The position numbers were made by a program, and so were the translations under genes. A stretch of DNA of 64,000 bases, taken from positions 1,116,001 through 1,180,000 of the forward strand of contig NZ_CP035037.1 in the NCBI RefSeq assembly GCF_004028235.1, written 5' to 3'. Of this stretch, positions 51,424 to 61,239 are shown one piece after another. The stretch comes from Leucobacter muris (GTDB lineage Bacteria > Actinomycetota > Actinomycetes > Actinomycetales > Microbacteriaceae). The notes below the pieces were generated by a model that saw only the letters and a list, made by a program, of their open reading frames with translations, searched no databases and was not told where the DNA came from. Positions within the stretch are counted from its first letter, which is position 1, and every line of letters starts with the position of its first letter.

Positions 51424-54014
51424 TGCGCGTTCCACTCAGCTGGCTCGGCGAGTTCGTCTCGCTGCCCGACGACGTCACCCCCGAGCAGGTGCACGCCGAC
51501 CTCGTGCGCGTGGGCTTCGAGGAGGAGTCGATCCGCCGCTTCGACGTCACCGGCCCCGTGGTCGTGGGCGAGGTGCTCTCGCGCGAGCCCGAGGAGCACT
51601 CCAACGGCAAGACCGTCAACTGGTGCCGGGTGCGCGTCGCTCCCGAGGGGCAGCGCGCGGCCGACGGCGGCGAAGACGTGCGCGGCATCGTCTGCGGCGC
51701 CCACAACTTCGAGGCCGGCGACAAGGTCGTGGTGACCCTGCCCGGCGCCGTGCTACCCGGCGGCTTCGAGATCGCCGCCCGCAAGACCTACGGCCACGTC
51801 TCCGACGGCATGATCGCGTCGGCGCGCGAGCTGTCGCTCGGCGACGACCACGACGGCATCATCGTGCTCTCCCGACTCGGCTTCGACCCCGCGACGCTCG
51901 TTCCCGGCGCCGACGCGAAGGCGCTGCTCGGCATCGATCAGACCGCGGTCGAGATCAACGTGACGCCGGATCGCGGCTACGCGTTCTCGATCCGCGGCGT
52001 CGCCCGCGAGTACGCGCACGCCACCGGCGCGGCCTTCTCGGATCCGGCGCTCGCGAGCGAGCCCGCCGCCGTCTCGGGCTTCCCCGTCACCCTCGCCGAC
52101 GACGCGCCCATCCGCGGGCGCGCGGGAGCGACCGGCTTCGTGACCCGCGTCGTGCGCGGCATCGACCAGTCGCGGCCCACCCCGGCCTGGATGGTGGCGC
52201 GCCTGCAGCTCGCCGGCATCCGCTCGCTCTCGCTCGAGGTCGACATCTCGAACTACGTGATGCTCGAGCTCGGCAACCCCCTGCACGCCTACGACCTCGC
52301 CAAGCTGCAGGGCGGCATCACCGTGCGCCGCGCGCGGGCGGGGGAGACCCTCGTCACACTCGACGGCCAGCAGCGCTCGCTGCACCCCGAAGACCTGGTG
52401 ATCGCCGACGAGTCCGGCGCGATCGGCCTCGCCGGCGTCATGGGCGGCGAGTCGACCAAGGCCGACGAGCGCACCACCGACGTGCTCGTCGAGGCCGCGA
52501 CCTGCGACCCCGTCTCGATCGCGCGCTCCTCGCGCCGCCACAAGCTCCCGAGCGAGGCGTCCAGGCGCTTCGAGCGCGGCGTCGATCCGCTCGTGGCGCG
52601 GGCCGCGGCCCAGCGCATGGTCGACCTGCTCGTCGAGCTCGCCGGCGGCACCGCCGACGAGCTCGGCAGCGACGTCGTCGCCCCCTGGGAGGCGCCCGTC
52701 GTGCGCCTGCGGATGTCGAGCGTGAACGGCCTGCTCGGCACCGACTACACCGACGACGAGATCCGCGGCGCGATCGAGATGATCGGCTGCACGATCTCGC
52801 TCGGCACGGCGGGCGAGCCCGACCTGCTCTTCGTGACCCCGCCGAGCTGGCGCTCGGATCTCACCCGTCCAGCCGACCTGATCGAGGAGGTCGCGCGGAT
52901 CGTCGGCTACGACCGCATCCCGTCGCAGCTGCCGGTCGCCCCGGCAGGCCGCGGCCTCACCCGCGAGCAGCGGCTGCGCCGCCGCGCCGCGAACGTCGTG
53001 ACCGCCGCCGGCCTCGACGAGGTGCAGAGCTACCCGTTCGTCTCGCGGGCCCAGCTGCAGCGCTTCGGCGCCGGGAGCGAGCCCGGCGACGCCGATGCCG
53101 ACGCGCCGGTCGACGCCGTGCGCCTCGCGAACCCGCTCGACGGCGAGGCGCCCTTCCTGCGCCGCTCGCTGCTGCCCGGCCTCGTGACCGCAGCGCAGCG
53201 CAACGTCTCGCGCGGCGTCACCGACCTCGCCCTCGTCGAGTTCGGGGCGGTGTTCGCCCCCTCCGCGGCAGCGACGGGCACCGAGGCGGTGCCGCCGCTC
53301 GCCGAGCGGCCCTCCGCCGAGATGCTGGCCGAGCTGAACGCCTCGATCCCGGACCAGCCGCGCCGCGCGGCCGGCCTGCTGCTCGGCGACGCCGTCGCGA
53401 AGCAGCCCGGCGAATCGGCGCGCGCCTACGACTGGGCCGACGCGCTCGACGCGGCCCGCACGGTCGCAGCCGCGGTCTCGGCCGAGCTCGTGGTCTCGCA
53501 GGGCTCCCACCGCGCCTTCCATCCGGGCCGCACCGCCGAGCTCGCGATCCGCGTGGCCGACGACACCGATGGCGACGAGGGCGGCCTCGAGGTGGTGGGC
53601 GTCGCCGGCGAACTGCTGCCCGAGCTCGTCGCCGAACACCATCTGCCGGGCCGTGCCGCGGCGTTCGAGCTCGACCTCGAGCGCATCATCGAGCTCGCTC
53701 CTCGTGCGCCCGACCCCGCGCCCCTCTCGACCTACCCCGCCGCCACGCAGGATCTCACGCTGGTCGTCGCCGACGACGTGCCCGCGGGCGACGTGCTCGC
53801 CGTGGTCGTGGCGGGCGCCGGCGGGCTGCTCGAGCAGGCGCGGGTGGTCGACGACTACCGGGGCACCGGTATCGAGCCGGGGCAGAAGGCCATCACGTTC
53901 GCGCTGCGCTTCCGCGCCGCCGACCGCACGCTCAAGGCCGAGGAGGCCAGCGAGGCGAAGCTCGCGGGCGTGGCCGCCGCCGAGCTGGCCTTCGGCGCCA
54001 AGCTGCGCGAGTAG
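51423..54014 (+). CDS. pheT: Phenylalanyl-tRNA synthetase beta subunit
   Basis: The 863-residue tRNA-binding and editing subunit: an N-terminal tRNA-binding (EMAP-II-like) domain with GIVCGAHNFEAGDKVVVTLPG, B3/B4 editing domain, B5 domain, and a C-terminal FDX anticodon-binding domain (STYPAATQDLTLVV to the end). It begins MRVPLSWLGEFVSLP and is the usual length. A one-base start-stop overlap with pheS implies coupled translation, and a long perfect hairpin follows. Confidence 0.97.
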   Translation: MRVPLSWLGEFVSLPDDVTPEQVHADLVRVGFEEESIRRFDVTGPVVVGEVLSREPEEHSNGKTVNWCRVRVAPEGQRAADGGEDVRGIVCGAHNFEAGDKVVVTLPGAVLPGGFEIAARKTYGHVSDGMIASARELSLGDDHDGIIVLSRLGFDPATLVPGADAKALLGIDQTAVEINVTPDRGYAFSIRGVAREYAHATGAAFSDPALASEPAAVSGFPVTLADDAPIRGRAGATGFVTRVVRGIDQSRPTPAWMVARLQLAGIRSLSLEVDISNYVMLELGNPLHAYDLAKLQGGITVRRARAGETLVTLDGQQRSLHPEDLVIADESGAIGLAGVMGGESTKADERTTDVLVEAATCDPVSIARSSRRHKLPSEASRRFERGVDPLVARAAAQRMVDLLVELAGGTADELGSDVVAPWEAPVVRLRMSSVNGLLGTDYTDDEIRGAIEMIGCTISLGTAGEPDLLFVTPPSWRSDLTRPADLIEEVARIVGYDRIPSQLPVAPAGRGLTREQRLRRRAANVVTAAGLDEVQSYPFVSRAQLQRFGAGSEPGDADADAPVDAVRLANPLDGEAPFLRRSLLPGLVTAAQRNVSRGVTDLALVEFGAVFAPSAAATGTEAVPPLAERPSAEMLAELNASIPDQPRRAAGLLLGDAVAKQPGESARAYDWADALDAARTVAAAVSAELVVSQGSHRAFHPGRTAELAIRVADDTDGDEGGLEVVGVAGELLPELVAEHHLPGRAAAFELDLERIIELAPRAPDPAPLSTYPAATQDLTLVVADDVPAGDVLAVVVAGAGGLLEQARVVDDYRGTGIEPGQKAITFALRFRAADRTLKAEEASEAKLAGVAAAELAFGAKLRE

Positions 54015-54036
54015 GACTCCGGGCTCTCGCGTCGCA

Positions 54037-54073
54037 CGAACGGCTCCGAACCCCGGCGGTTCGGAGCCGTTCG
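54037..54073 (+). terminator. pheST terminator
   Basis: CGAACGGCTCCGAACC (54037-54052), loop CCGGC, and the perfect complement (54058-54073), a 16-bp stem 22 bases after the pheT stop. Confidence 0.75.
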
Positions 54074-54263
54074 CGTTCTCAGGGGACCGGCGGGGCTGCG
54101 GGCGGGACCGCGATGCGCAGGCGCGCGCTCGGCTCTTGACCGTCGACGCACGTCTCGAGCGCCGCGCTTGCGGTTCGTCGCGATGGCCGGATACGACTGG
54201 GATGCGGACGCGGCGAGGGGCCGGGTGCGCGACCTGGAGATCCGAGTCGGAGGGAATGAGAGC

Positions 54264-54674
54264 GTGAGCGTTGAACTGTTCAGCCCGGAGGGGCTGGCGC
54301 AGGAGGTGCCGTTCAGGCACGTGGCGGTCGGCACGGGCAGCCGCACGGTGTGCGTGGCCGGGCAGGTCTCGGCGACCTCGAGCGGTGGACCCGTGGCGCC
54401 GGGTGATCTGCCCGGTCAGGTGGCGCAGGCGCTGCGCAACGTCGCGGCGGGCCTCGCCGGCGCCGGCGCGCGCTTCACCGACGTGGTGCGGCTGCGGTTC
54501 TACCTCACCGACTGGCGCACCGAGAAGCACGACGACTTCCTCGCCGGAATCGCCGAGGTGGCCGACGAGCTCGGGATCCCGCAGCCCATGCCTCCGTCGA
54601 CGCTGATCGGCGTGGCCGCGCTCTTCGAGCCGCACGTGCTCGTCGAGATCGAGGCGACCGCCGTGCTCGACTGA
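54264..54674 (+). CDS. RidA family protein
   Basis: A 136-residue Rid-superfamily protein (YjgF/YER057c/UK114). Its order matches the family: a first strand, TVCVAGQVSA, helix QVAQALRNVAAGLAGAGA, DVVRLRFYLTD, and PPSTLIGVAALFEPHVLVEIE, the last containing family residues of the active-site cleft. The RidA catalytic Arg (as in IPxRxA) is replaced by PSTLIGVAAL, so deaminase activity on 2-aminoacrylate is doubtful. The GTG at 54264 follows GGAGGGA; longer in-frame starts lack such a site. Confidence 0.87.
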   Translation: MSVELFSPEGLAQEVPFRHVAVGTGSRTVCVAGQVSATSSGGPVAPGDLPGQVAQALRNVAAGLAGAGARFTDVVRLRFYLTDWRTEKHDDFLAGIAEVADELGIPQPMPPSTLIGVAALFEPHVLVEIEATAVLD

Positions 54675-54829
54675 CCGCGGGGCGGGGCACCGCGCGCCGG
54701 GTCTGGGTCGTCGAGTCCGGCCGACGAGCCCCGGCCGAGGCAGGGGCGCCGGTCGCGATCCCGCTCGCGACCCGTTGTCAGCGTCGGTGGTTGCGGGGAT
54801 ACTGAGAGCAACACCCCGAGGAGGCGGTC

Positions 54830-55756
54830 ATGTCAGCTCAGAAGATCATCCCCAACATCTGGTGCGATCGCAACGCCGAGCAGGCGGGCGCCTTCTACGC
54901 CGAGGCGTTCCCCGGCGCGCGCTCCACGGTCGAAGCGCGCTATCCCGACACCGGTCTGCTCGACTTCCAGCAGCAGTTCGCGGGCGAGCCGCTCACGGTG
55001 GCGGTCGAGATTCCCGAGCCTCGGGGCACCGATTCGACCCGGCTCACGCTCATCAACGCCGGCGACGAGTTCGCACCGAACCCGTCGATCTCGTTCATGG
55101 TGAACTTCGACCCGCTCATGTTCGACGGCGACGAGGCGGCGGCCCGGACCCGGCTCGACCGGCTGTGGGGCGCGTTGTCCGAGGGCGGGCGCGAGCTCAT
55201 GCCCCTGGGCGAGTACCCGTTCAGCGCGCACTACGGCTGGGTGCAGGATCGGTTCGGAGTGAGCTGGCAGCTCATGCTCACCGACCCGTCCGGCGAGCCG
55301 AGGCCGTTCATCGTGCCCTCGCTCATGTTCAGCGGTGCGGCGCAGAACCGGGCCTCCGAGGCCATCGACTTCTACACCTCGGTGTTCGACGACGCGGCCG
55401 CGGGCGGGCGGTTCCCCTACGGTGCACCGACCGGCCCGGCCACGGCCGATGCGCTCATGTACGGCGAGTTCCGCGTGGGCGGGCAGTGGTTCGCGGTGAT
55501 GGACTCGGGAGTGGAACAGCAGTTCGAATTCGGCTGCGGGGTGTCGCTCGAAGTGCAGTGCACCGACCAGGCCGAGATCGACCGGCTCTGGGAAGCGCTC
55601 TCGGCGGTGCCCGAGGCCGAGCAGTGCGGTTGGCTCGCCGACCGCTTCGGGGTGAGCTGGCAGATCGTGCCCGCCGACATGGCCGAGCTGATGCAGCGCC
55701 CCGACGCCTACGAGCACATGATGGGCATGAAGAAGCTGGTCATCGCCGATTTCTGA
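54830..55756 (+). CDS. Two-domain VOC (PhnB-like) protein
   Basis: A 308-residue protein of two vicinal-oxygen-chelate domains of the 3-demethylubiquinone-methyltransferase-like type (about 5-150 and 165-300), each ending in a YGW-QDRFGVSWQ or CGWLADRFGVSWQI signature. The ATG follows GAGGAGGCGGTC. Such proteins may bind metal or small molecules and some confer antibiotic or glyoxal tolerance; no specific function is assigned. It is followed by the GntR-prp operon but is probably a separate unit. Confidence 0.87.
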   Translation: MSAQKIIPNIWCDRNAEQAGAFYAEAFPGARSTVEARYPDTGLLDFQQQFAGEPLTVAVEIPEPRGTDSTRLTLINAGDEFAPNPSISFMVNFDPLMFDGDEAAARTRLDRLWGALSEGGRELMPLGEYPFSAHYGWVQDRFGVSWQLMLTDPSGEPRPFIVPSLMFSGAAQNRASEAIDFYTSVFDDAAAGGRFPYGAPTGPATADALMYGEFRVGGQWFAVMDSGVEQQFEFGCGVSLEVQCTDQAEIDRLWEALSAVPEAEQCGWLADRFGVSWQIVPADMAELMQRPDAYEHMMGMKKLVIADF

Positions 55757-55778
55757 ATCGGGCGCGCTCGACCCGAAC

Positions 55779-55836
55779 GTATACGCAACTCGGGCGTATT
55801 CCTCTCGTTCTTGCCATGGAAGCCAGTTATGTATAC
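55779..55836 (+). promoter_or_regulatory. GTATAC repeats, GntR-prp operon control region
   Basis: GTATAC followed by GC occurs at 55779-55784 and 55831-55836, 52 bases apart. The second overlaps the likely -10 (TATACG at 55832-55837), with TTGCCA at 55811-55816 as a weak -35. The repeats are the probable operators of the GntR regulator. Confidence 0.5.
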
Positions 55837-55860
55837 GCTCGGGGTGAACGGGGAGGTCGA

Positions 55861-56514
55861 GTGCGAGCGAGCGACCGGGCATACGCCGCGCTGCTGGAAG
55901 ACATCCAGAGCGGGGAGCTGCCGCCGGGAACGGTGATCGGCGAGGTCGAGCAGGCCGAGCGGCTCGGTGTGAGCCGCACCCCCATGCGCGAGGCGATCGG
56001 CCGCCTCTCCGCCGACGGGCTCGTGCGGCAGCAGTCGCCGCGTGTGCTGGTGGTCGCGGGATTCGACGCCGCCGACATCCGCGAGCTCTTCGAGGCGCGG
56101 CGCGCGCTCGAGGAGACCGCGGCGAGGCTCGCCGCCCAGCGCGGCGAACCCGGCACGTTCGCGCAGCTCGCCGACGACTTCGAGCGCGCGCACCCCGAGT
56201 CGGGCGAGGTCGCCGCTGACGACTACTACGCGCTCATCGCGCGCTTCGACGCCGAAATCGACGCGGCGGTGGCCAACACCCACCTCGTGAGCGCGCTGCG
56301 CACCGTGCGCACCCACCTCGCCCGAGCCCGCCGACTGGCGCGCGACAACCGGCGCCGGCTCGCCGTATCCGTCTCCGAGCACGCGCTCATCGCCCGGGCC
56401 ATCTCCGCGGGCGACGCCGAGCTCGCCGCGCACTCCACTCACGTGCACCTCCACAACGCCCTCAGCTCGATCCTGAACTCGATCGACGCGCCCTCTCCGG
56501 AAGGACCGCAATGA
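55861..56514 (+). CDS. GntR family regulator of the methylcitrate operon
   Basis: A 217-residue FadR-type regulator: winged helix ([35 protein letters not shown]) at about 20-75 and an FCD domain (about 80-205). The GTG start is four bases after GGGGAGG. Its stop overlaps the prpD ATG (ATGA), so it is the first gene of the operon and probably autoregulates through the GTATAC sites, responding to a propionate-derived acid (methylcitrate is a reasonable guess). Confidence 0.92.
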   Translation: MRASDRAYAALLEDIQSGELPPGTVIGEVEQAERLGVSRTPMREAIGRLSADGLVRQQSPRVLVVAGFDAADIRELFEARRALEETAARLAAQRGEPGTFAQLADDFERAHPESGEVAADDYYALIARFDAEIDAAVANTHLVSALRTVRTHLARARRLARDNRRRLAVSVSEHALIARAISAGDAELAAHSTHVHLHNALSSILNSIDAPSPEGPQ

Positions 56515-58049
56515 CCGTCACCCACCACGTCCGCGTCCACACGAGCGAAGAGCAGCTGCCCCGCGAGCAGCAGCTCGCCTGGAAGATCGCGCAGGTCTCG
56601 ACCGATCCGGTCGAGGTCGAACCCCGGGTGGTCGACATGATCATCAACCGCATCATCGACAACGCCGCCGTCGCGGCGGCGTCGCTGAACCGCGCGCCCA
56701 TCGTCGCGGCGCGAGCCCAGGCCCTGTCGCACCCCGTCTCGACCGGGGGATCCGGAGCCGCGATCTTCGGTCTGGCCGCGACCGGCGGGGGCGCCGCGAA
56801 GACGAGCCCCGAGTGGGCCGCCTGGGCGAACGGCGTCGCCGTGCGCGAGCTCGACTACCACGACACCTTCCTCGCGGCCGAGTACTCGCATCCGGGCGAC
56901 AACATCCCGCCGATCCTCGCGGTCGCGCAGCACACCGGCGCCGATGGCCGAGCGCTCGTGCGCGGCATCGCCACCGGCTACGAGATCCAGATGGATCTCG
57001 TGCGGGCCATCTGCCTGCACCGGCACAAGATCGACCACGTCGCCCACCTCGGGCCCTCGGCGGCGGCCGGCATCGGCGCGCTGCTCGGCCTCGACGCCGA
57101 GACCATCTCCCAGGCCGTCGCCCAGGGCCTGCACACCACCACCGCCACGCGCCAGAGCCGCAAAGGCGAGATCTCCACCTGGAAGGCGCACGCCCCCGCC
57201 TTCGCGGGCAAGATGGCCGTCGAGGCCGTCGACCGCGCCATGCGCGGCCAGACCTCCCCGAGCCCGATCTACGAGGGCGAGGACGGTGTGATCGCGTGGA
57301 TGCTCGACGGCCCGGACGCCGCGTACGACGTGCCGCTGCCCGCGCCGGGCGAGCCCAAGCGGGCGATCCTCGACAGCTACACCAAGGAGCACTCGGCCGA
57401 GTACCAGGCGCAGGCCTGGATCGACCTGGCCCGCAAGCTGCGACGCGAGCGCCCCGAACTCGCCGACCCCGCGGGCATCGCGTCCATCGTGCTGCACACG
57501 AGCCACCACACCCACTACGTGATCGGCTCGGGCGCGAACGACCCGCAGAAGTACGACCCCGCCGCGAGCCGCGAGACGCTCGACCATTCCATCCCGTACA
57601 TCTTCGCCGTCGCGCTGCAGGACGGGGGCTGGCACCACGTCGACTCCTACGCTCCCGGGCGGGCGAGCCGCCCCGACACCGTCGAGCTGTGGCACAAGAT
57701 CACCACGGCCGAAGACCCCGAGTGGACCCGGCGCTACCACTCCGAGGACCCCCATGAGAAGGCGTTCGGCGGCCGTGTCGAGATCGAGTTCGCAGACGGC
57801 ACCTCGCTGATCGACGAGATCGCCGTGGCCGACGCGCACCCGCTCGGCGCGCGCCCCTTCGAGCGCGGGAACTACATCGCCAAGTTCCGCACCCTCGCCG
57901 GGCCGGTGCTCGACGAGACCGAGATCGAGCGCTTCCTCGAGCTCGTGCAGCGCCTGCCCGAGCTCACCGCCGACGAGGTGCGCGAGCTGGGCATCGTCGC
58001 GAGGGCCGGCGTGATCGACCTCGCCGCGGCGCCGAAGGGACTGTTCTGA
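56511..58049 (+). CDS. prpD: 2-methylcitrate dehydratase (MmgE/PrpD family)
   Basis: Dehydrates 2-methylcitrate in propionate oxidation. The 512-residue protein has PrpD motifs: [17 protein letters not shown] near residue 117 and [19 protein letters not shown], with [17 protein letters not shown] near 220. The start overlaps the gntR stop (ATGA), and the stop overlaps the prpB ATG (TGATG), so three genes are translationally coupled. Confidence 0.94.
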   Translation: MTVTHHVRVHTSEEQLPREQQLAWKIAQVSTDPVEVEPRVVDMIINRIIDNAAVAAASLNRAPIVAARAQALSHPVSTGGSGAAIFGLAATGGGAAKTSPEWAAWANGVAVRELDYHDTFLAAEYSHPGDNIPPILAVAQHTGADGRALVRGIATGYEIQMDLVRAICLHRHKIDHVAHLGPSAAAGIGALLGLDAETISQAVAQGLHTTTATRQSRKGEISTWKAHAPAFAGKMAVEAVDRAMRGQTSPSPIYEGEDGVIAWMLDGPDAAYDVPLPAPGEPKRAILDSYTKEHSAEYQAQAWIDLARKLRRERPELADPAGIASIVLHTSHHTHYVIGSGANDPQKYDPAASRETLDHSIPYIFAVALQDGGWHHVDSYAPGRASRPDTVELWHKITTAEDPEWTRRYHSEDPHEKAFGGRVEIEFADGTSLIDEIAVADAHPLGARPFERGNYIAKFRTLAGPVLDETEIERFLELVQRLPELTADEVRELGIVARAGVIDLAAAPKGLF

Positions 58050-58960
58050 TGCTGTACGCGAACACCACCCCGGCCGAGAAGCGCCGCCTGTTCCGCGAGC
58101 GGCTCGCGAGCGGCGAGCTGTTGCGCTTCCCGGGGGCCTTCAACCCGCTGTCGGCCCGCCTCATCGAGCGCAAGGGCTTCGACGGCGTCTACATCTCGGG
58201 AGCCGTGCTCTCGGCCGACCTCGGGCTGCCCGACATCGGCCTCACCACCCTCACCGAGGTCGCGGGGCGCGCCCAGCAGATCGCCCGCATGACCGAGCTG
58301 CCTGCGATCGTCGACGCCGACACCGGATTCGGCGAGCCGATGAACGTGGCGCGCACCGTCCAGACGCTCGAAGACTCAGGTCTCGCCGGCATGCACATCG
58401 AAGACCAGGTCAACCCGAAGCGGTGCGGGCACCTCGACAACAAGTCGGTGGTCGACGAGGCCACGGCGGCGAAGCGCATCCGGGCCGCCGTCGACGCCCG
58501 TCGCGACCCCGGCTTCCTCATCATGGCCCGCACCGACATCCGCGCCACCGCCGACGGGCGGGCCGGTCTCGACGCCGCGATCGACCGGGCGAAGGCCCTC
58601 GTCGACGCCGGCGCCGACGCGATCTTCCCCGAGGCGATGCGCACCCTCGAGGAGTTCGAGGCGGTGCGCCGCGCGATCGACGTGCCGATCCTCGCCAACA
58701 TGACGGAGTTCGGCAAGAGCGACCTCTTCTCGGCGCAGCAGCTCGCCGACATCGGCGTCAACATCGTGATCTGGCCCGTGTCGATGCTGCGGATCGCAAT
58801 GGGGGCGACCGCGCGGGCGCTCGACACGCTGAACGAGCACGGGCATCTCACCTCGAAGCTCGACGAGATGCAGCACCGCGCCGACCTCTACGAGCTCGTC
58901 GACTACGCGGGGTACGACCGCTTCGACACGAGCGTCTTCAACTTCAGCGTGGAGCGCTGA
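58049..58960 (+). CDS. prpB: 2-methylisocitrate lyase
   Basis: Cleaves 2-methylisocitrate to succinate and pyruvate. The 303-residue barrel has the catalytic motif PKRCGH (cysteine about 132, Arg in place of the more usual Lys before it), metal ligands in IVDADTGFGEPMNVARTV and HIEDQVNP, and LANMTEFGKSDLFSAQQLAD. It shares one base with the prpD stop. A 90-bp gap separates it from prpC. Confidence 0.95.
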   Translation: MLYANTTPAEKRRLFRERLASGELLRFPGAFNPLSARLIERKGFDGVYISGAVLSADLGLPDIGLTTLTEVAGRAQQIARMTELPAIVDADTGFGEPMNVARTVQTLEDSGLAGMHIEDQVNPKRCGHLDNKSVVDEATAAKRIRAAVDARRDPGFLIMARTDIRATADGRAGLDAAIDRAKALVDAGADAIFPEAMRTLEEFEAVRRAIDVPILANMTEFGKSDLFSAQQLADIGVNIVIWPVSMLRIAMGATARALDTLNEHGHLTSKLDEMQHRADLYELVDYAGYDRFDTSVFNFSVER

Positions 58961-59050
58961 CGGGCCACCGCGGGGCGCACCCGCTGGATCGATCGATCAA
59001 GACGTGAGATCCTGCGACTGCGCGCAGCACGACGAGGGAAGGGGCCGAAG

Positions 59051-60244
59051 ATGGCCGAAACGGACGCCGAGATCAAGAAGGGCCTCGCGGGAGTGGTGGC
59101 CGACGTCACCGCCGTCTCGAAGGTCAACCCCGAGACGAACAGCCTGCTCTACCGCGGCTACCCGGTGCAGGAGCTCGCCGCGACGCAGCCGTTCGAAGCC
59201 GTCGCGTACCTGCTCTGGAACGGCGAACTGCCCGACGAGCGGCAGCTGGCCGAGCTGCGGGCCCGCGAACGCCGCCACCGCGCCCTGCCGCGCGAGGTGC
59301 GGGCGGCGATCGACCTGCTGCCGCTCGAGGCCCACCCGATGGACGAGGTGCGCACGGCGGTGAGCGTGATCGGCGCATCCGACACGGCGGGCTCCGCGTC
59401 GGTGCTCGACGCCTCGGGCACGCCCGAGCAGAACCTGGAGCGCTCGATCCGGCTCTACGCGGCGCTGCCCGCCATCGTCGCGTACGGGCAGCGCCGCCGC
59501 CGCGGCGAGGAGATCGTGGAGCCCCGCGACGCCCTCGACTACGCCGCCAACTTCCTGTGGATGACCTTCGGAGCCGAGCCGCACGACACGGTGGTCGACG
59601 CGTTCAACCGCTCGATGACGCTGTACGCCGAGCACTCGTTCAACGCGTCGACGTTCACGGCGCGCGTCGTCACGTCGACGCTCTCCGACCTCTACTCGGC
59701 GGTGGTCGCTGCGATCGGTGCGCTCAAGGGCCCGCTGCACGGCGGGGCGAACGAGGCGGTGCTGCACATCATGGACGAGATCGGCGACGCCTCGAACGTC
59801 GTGCCGTGGCTCGATCGGGCGCTCGCCGAGAAGCGCAAGATCATGGGCTTCGGGCACCGCGTCTACAAGAAGGGCGACTCGCGCGTGCCCACCATGAAAG
59901 CGGCGCTCGACGCACTCATCGATCACTACGGCCGACCCGAGGTGGGCGAACTCTACGAGGCGCTCGAGCGCGAGTTCGTGTCGCGCAAGGGCATCTACCC
60001 GAACCTCGACTACCCGTCGGGCCCCGCGTACGACCTCATGGGCTTCGACACGCTCACCTTCACGCCCCTGTTCATCGCCTCGCGCGTCACCGGCTGGACG
60101 GCGCACATCATGGAGCAGGCGGCCTCGAACGCGCTGATCCGCCCCCTGTCGGCCTACAACGGTCCGGCCGAGCGCCACGTCGAGGGGTACGAGCCCACCG
60201 ATGAGCAGCTCGCCGCCGCGGAGCGCGAGACGGAGGCGGAGTAG
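59051..60244 (+). CDS. prpC: 2-methylcitrate synthase
   Basis: Condenses propionyl-CoA with oxaloacetate. The 397-residue citrate-synthase-family protein has the catalytic His motifs PLHGGANEAV and MGFGHRVYKKGDSRVP, and the late Asp motif NLDYPSGPAYDLMGFD. Length and operon with prpDB indicate methylcitrate rather than citrate synthase. GAAGGGGCCGAAG precedes the ATG. Confidence 0.93.
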   Translation: MAETDAEIKKGLAGVVADVTAVSKVNPETNSLLYRGYPVQELAATQPFEAVAYLLWNGELPDERQLAELRARERRHRALPREVRAAIDLLPLEAHPMDEVRTAVSVIGASDTAGSASVLDASGTPEQNLERSIRLYAALPAIVAYGQRRRRGEEIVEPRDALDYAANFLWMTFGAEPHDTVVDAFNRSMTLYAEHSFNASTFTARVVTSTLSDLYSAVVAAIGALKGPLHGGANEAVLHIMDEIGDASNVVPWLDRALAEKRKIMGFGHRVYKKGDSRVPTMKAALDALIDHYGRPEVGELYEALEREFVSRKGIYPNLDYPSGPAYDLMGFDTLTFTPLFIASRVTGWTAHIMEQAASNALIRPLSAYNGPAERHVEGYEPTDEQLAAAERETEAE

Positions 60245-60379
60245 CGGATCGCTGCGCGCCCGGTCCCTCCGGCGAGGCGGGCCGAGCGCGGAGGAGCGCC
60301 CGCGCGGTAGCGTGGGGTGTGCGCCCGGATCGGGATCCGCTCCGGGCCGCGCATCCCACCCGCAGAACGAGGAGCGACG

Positions 60380-61156
60380 ATGACCGAGTACAGCTGCATC
60401 AGAACCGAGACGCAGGGGCGCGTCGCGACGATCACCCTGCACCGACCCGAGGCCCTCAACGCGCTGAACTCGACGCTGGTGCGCGAGCTCATCGGGGCGG
60501 CGCTCGCCTTCGACGCCGACTCCGGGATCGGCGCGATCGTGATCACGGGCTCTGAGAAGGCCTTCGCCGCGGGCGCAGACATCAAGGAGATGGCCGAGCT
60601 GGGGTACTCCGACATGTACCTCGGCGGGCCGTTCCCGGGGTGGGGCGGCTTCGAACGCATGCGCACGCCGCTGATCGCCGCGGTGTCGGGCTTCGCGCTG
60701 GGCGGCGGCTGCGAACTCGCGATGATGTGCGACATCATCATCGCGGCAGACACCGCGAAGTTCGGCCAGCCCGAGATCAACCTCGGGATCCTGCCCGGCT
60801 TCGGCGGTTCGCAGCGCCTGCCGCGAGCGATCGGCAAGTACAAGGCCGCCGAGATGGTGCTCACGGGCCGCATGATGGATGCCGAGGAGGCGGAGCGGTC
60901 GGGGCTCGTCTCGCGGGTGGTGCCGGCGGCCGAGCTGCTCGCCGAGGCCGCGCAGACCGCCGAGACGATCGCGTCGAAGTCGCTGCCCGCGGTGTACGCC
61001 GCGAAGGAGGCGCTGCAGGTGGCGCAGGAGACCCCGCTGTCGGAGGGGCTGCGCTTCGAACGGCAGGCGTTCGCCGCGGCCTTCGCGACCGAGGATCAGG
61101 CGGAGGGCATGCGGGCCTTCGCCGAGAAGCGCCCGCCCGAGTTCACCCACCGCTGA
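60380..61156 (+). CDS. Enoyl-CoA hydratase (crotonase family)
   Basis: A 258-residue hydratase. The oxyanion-hole loop [12 protein letters not shown] and the catalytic glutamates in [14 protein letters not shown] (about 116) and [15 protein letters not shown] (about 136) are intact. Hydration of trans-enoyl-CoA in fatty- or amino-acid oxidation is likely; propionyl-CoA made there would feed the prp operon just upstream. GAGGAGCGACG precedes the ATG at 60380; a longer frame start at 60317 lacks a site. Confidence 0.92.
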   Translation: MTEYSCIRTETQGRVATITLHRPEALNALNSTLVRELIGAALAFDADSGIGAIVITGSEKAFAAGADIKEMAELGYSDMYLGGPFPGWGGFERMRTPLIAAVSGFALGGGCELAMMCDIIIAADTAKFGQPEINLGILPGFGGSQRLPRAIGKYKAAEMVLTGRMMDAEEAERSGLVSRVVPAAELLAEAAQTAETIASKSLPAVYAAKEALQVAQETPLSEGLRFERQAFAAAFATEDQAEGMRAFAEKRPPEFTHR

Positions 61157-61203
61157 GGCCCGGTGCCGCGGGGGTCGGCGCCCGCGACCGGCCCGCGAGG
61201 TGC

Positions 61204-61239
61204 CAGAATAGACGGGTGACGATGGAGGGCGCGAGATGA
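61204..61239 (+). promoter_or_regulatory. arg operon promoter and 7-codon leader ORF
   Basis: CAGAAT (61204-61209) is a likely -10; six bases later GTG (61216) starts a mini-ORF encoding MTMEGAR that ends in TGA (61237-61239), overlapping the argC ATG at 61236. Its last sense codon is AGA, a rare Arg codon in this DNA. The argC ribosome site GGAGGG (61225-61230) lies inside it. An arginine-related coupling role is speculative. Confidence 0.4.

Noticed and set aside
51753..54635. A 960-codon minus-strand frame opposite pheT
   Set aside because: Antisense to a certain gene, low-complexity composition, no motif.
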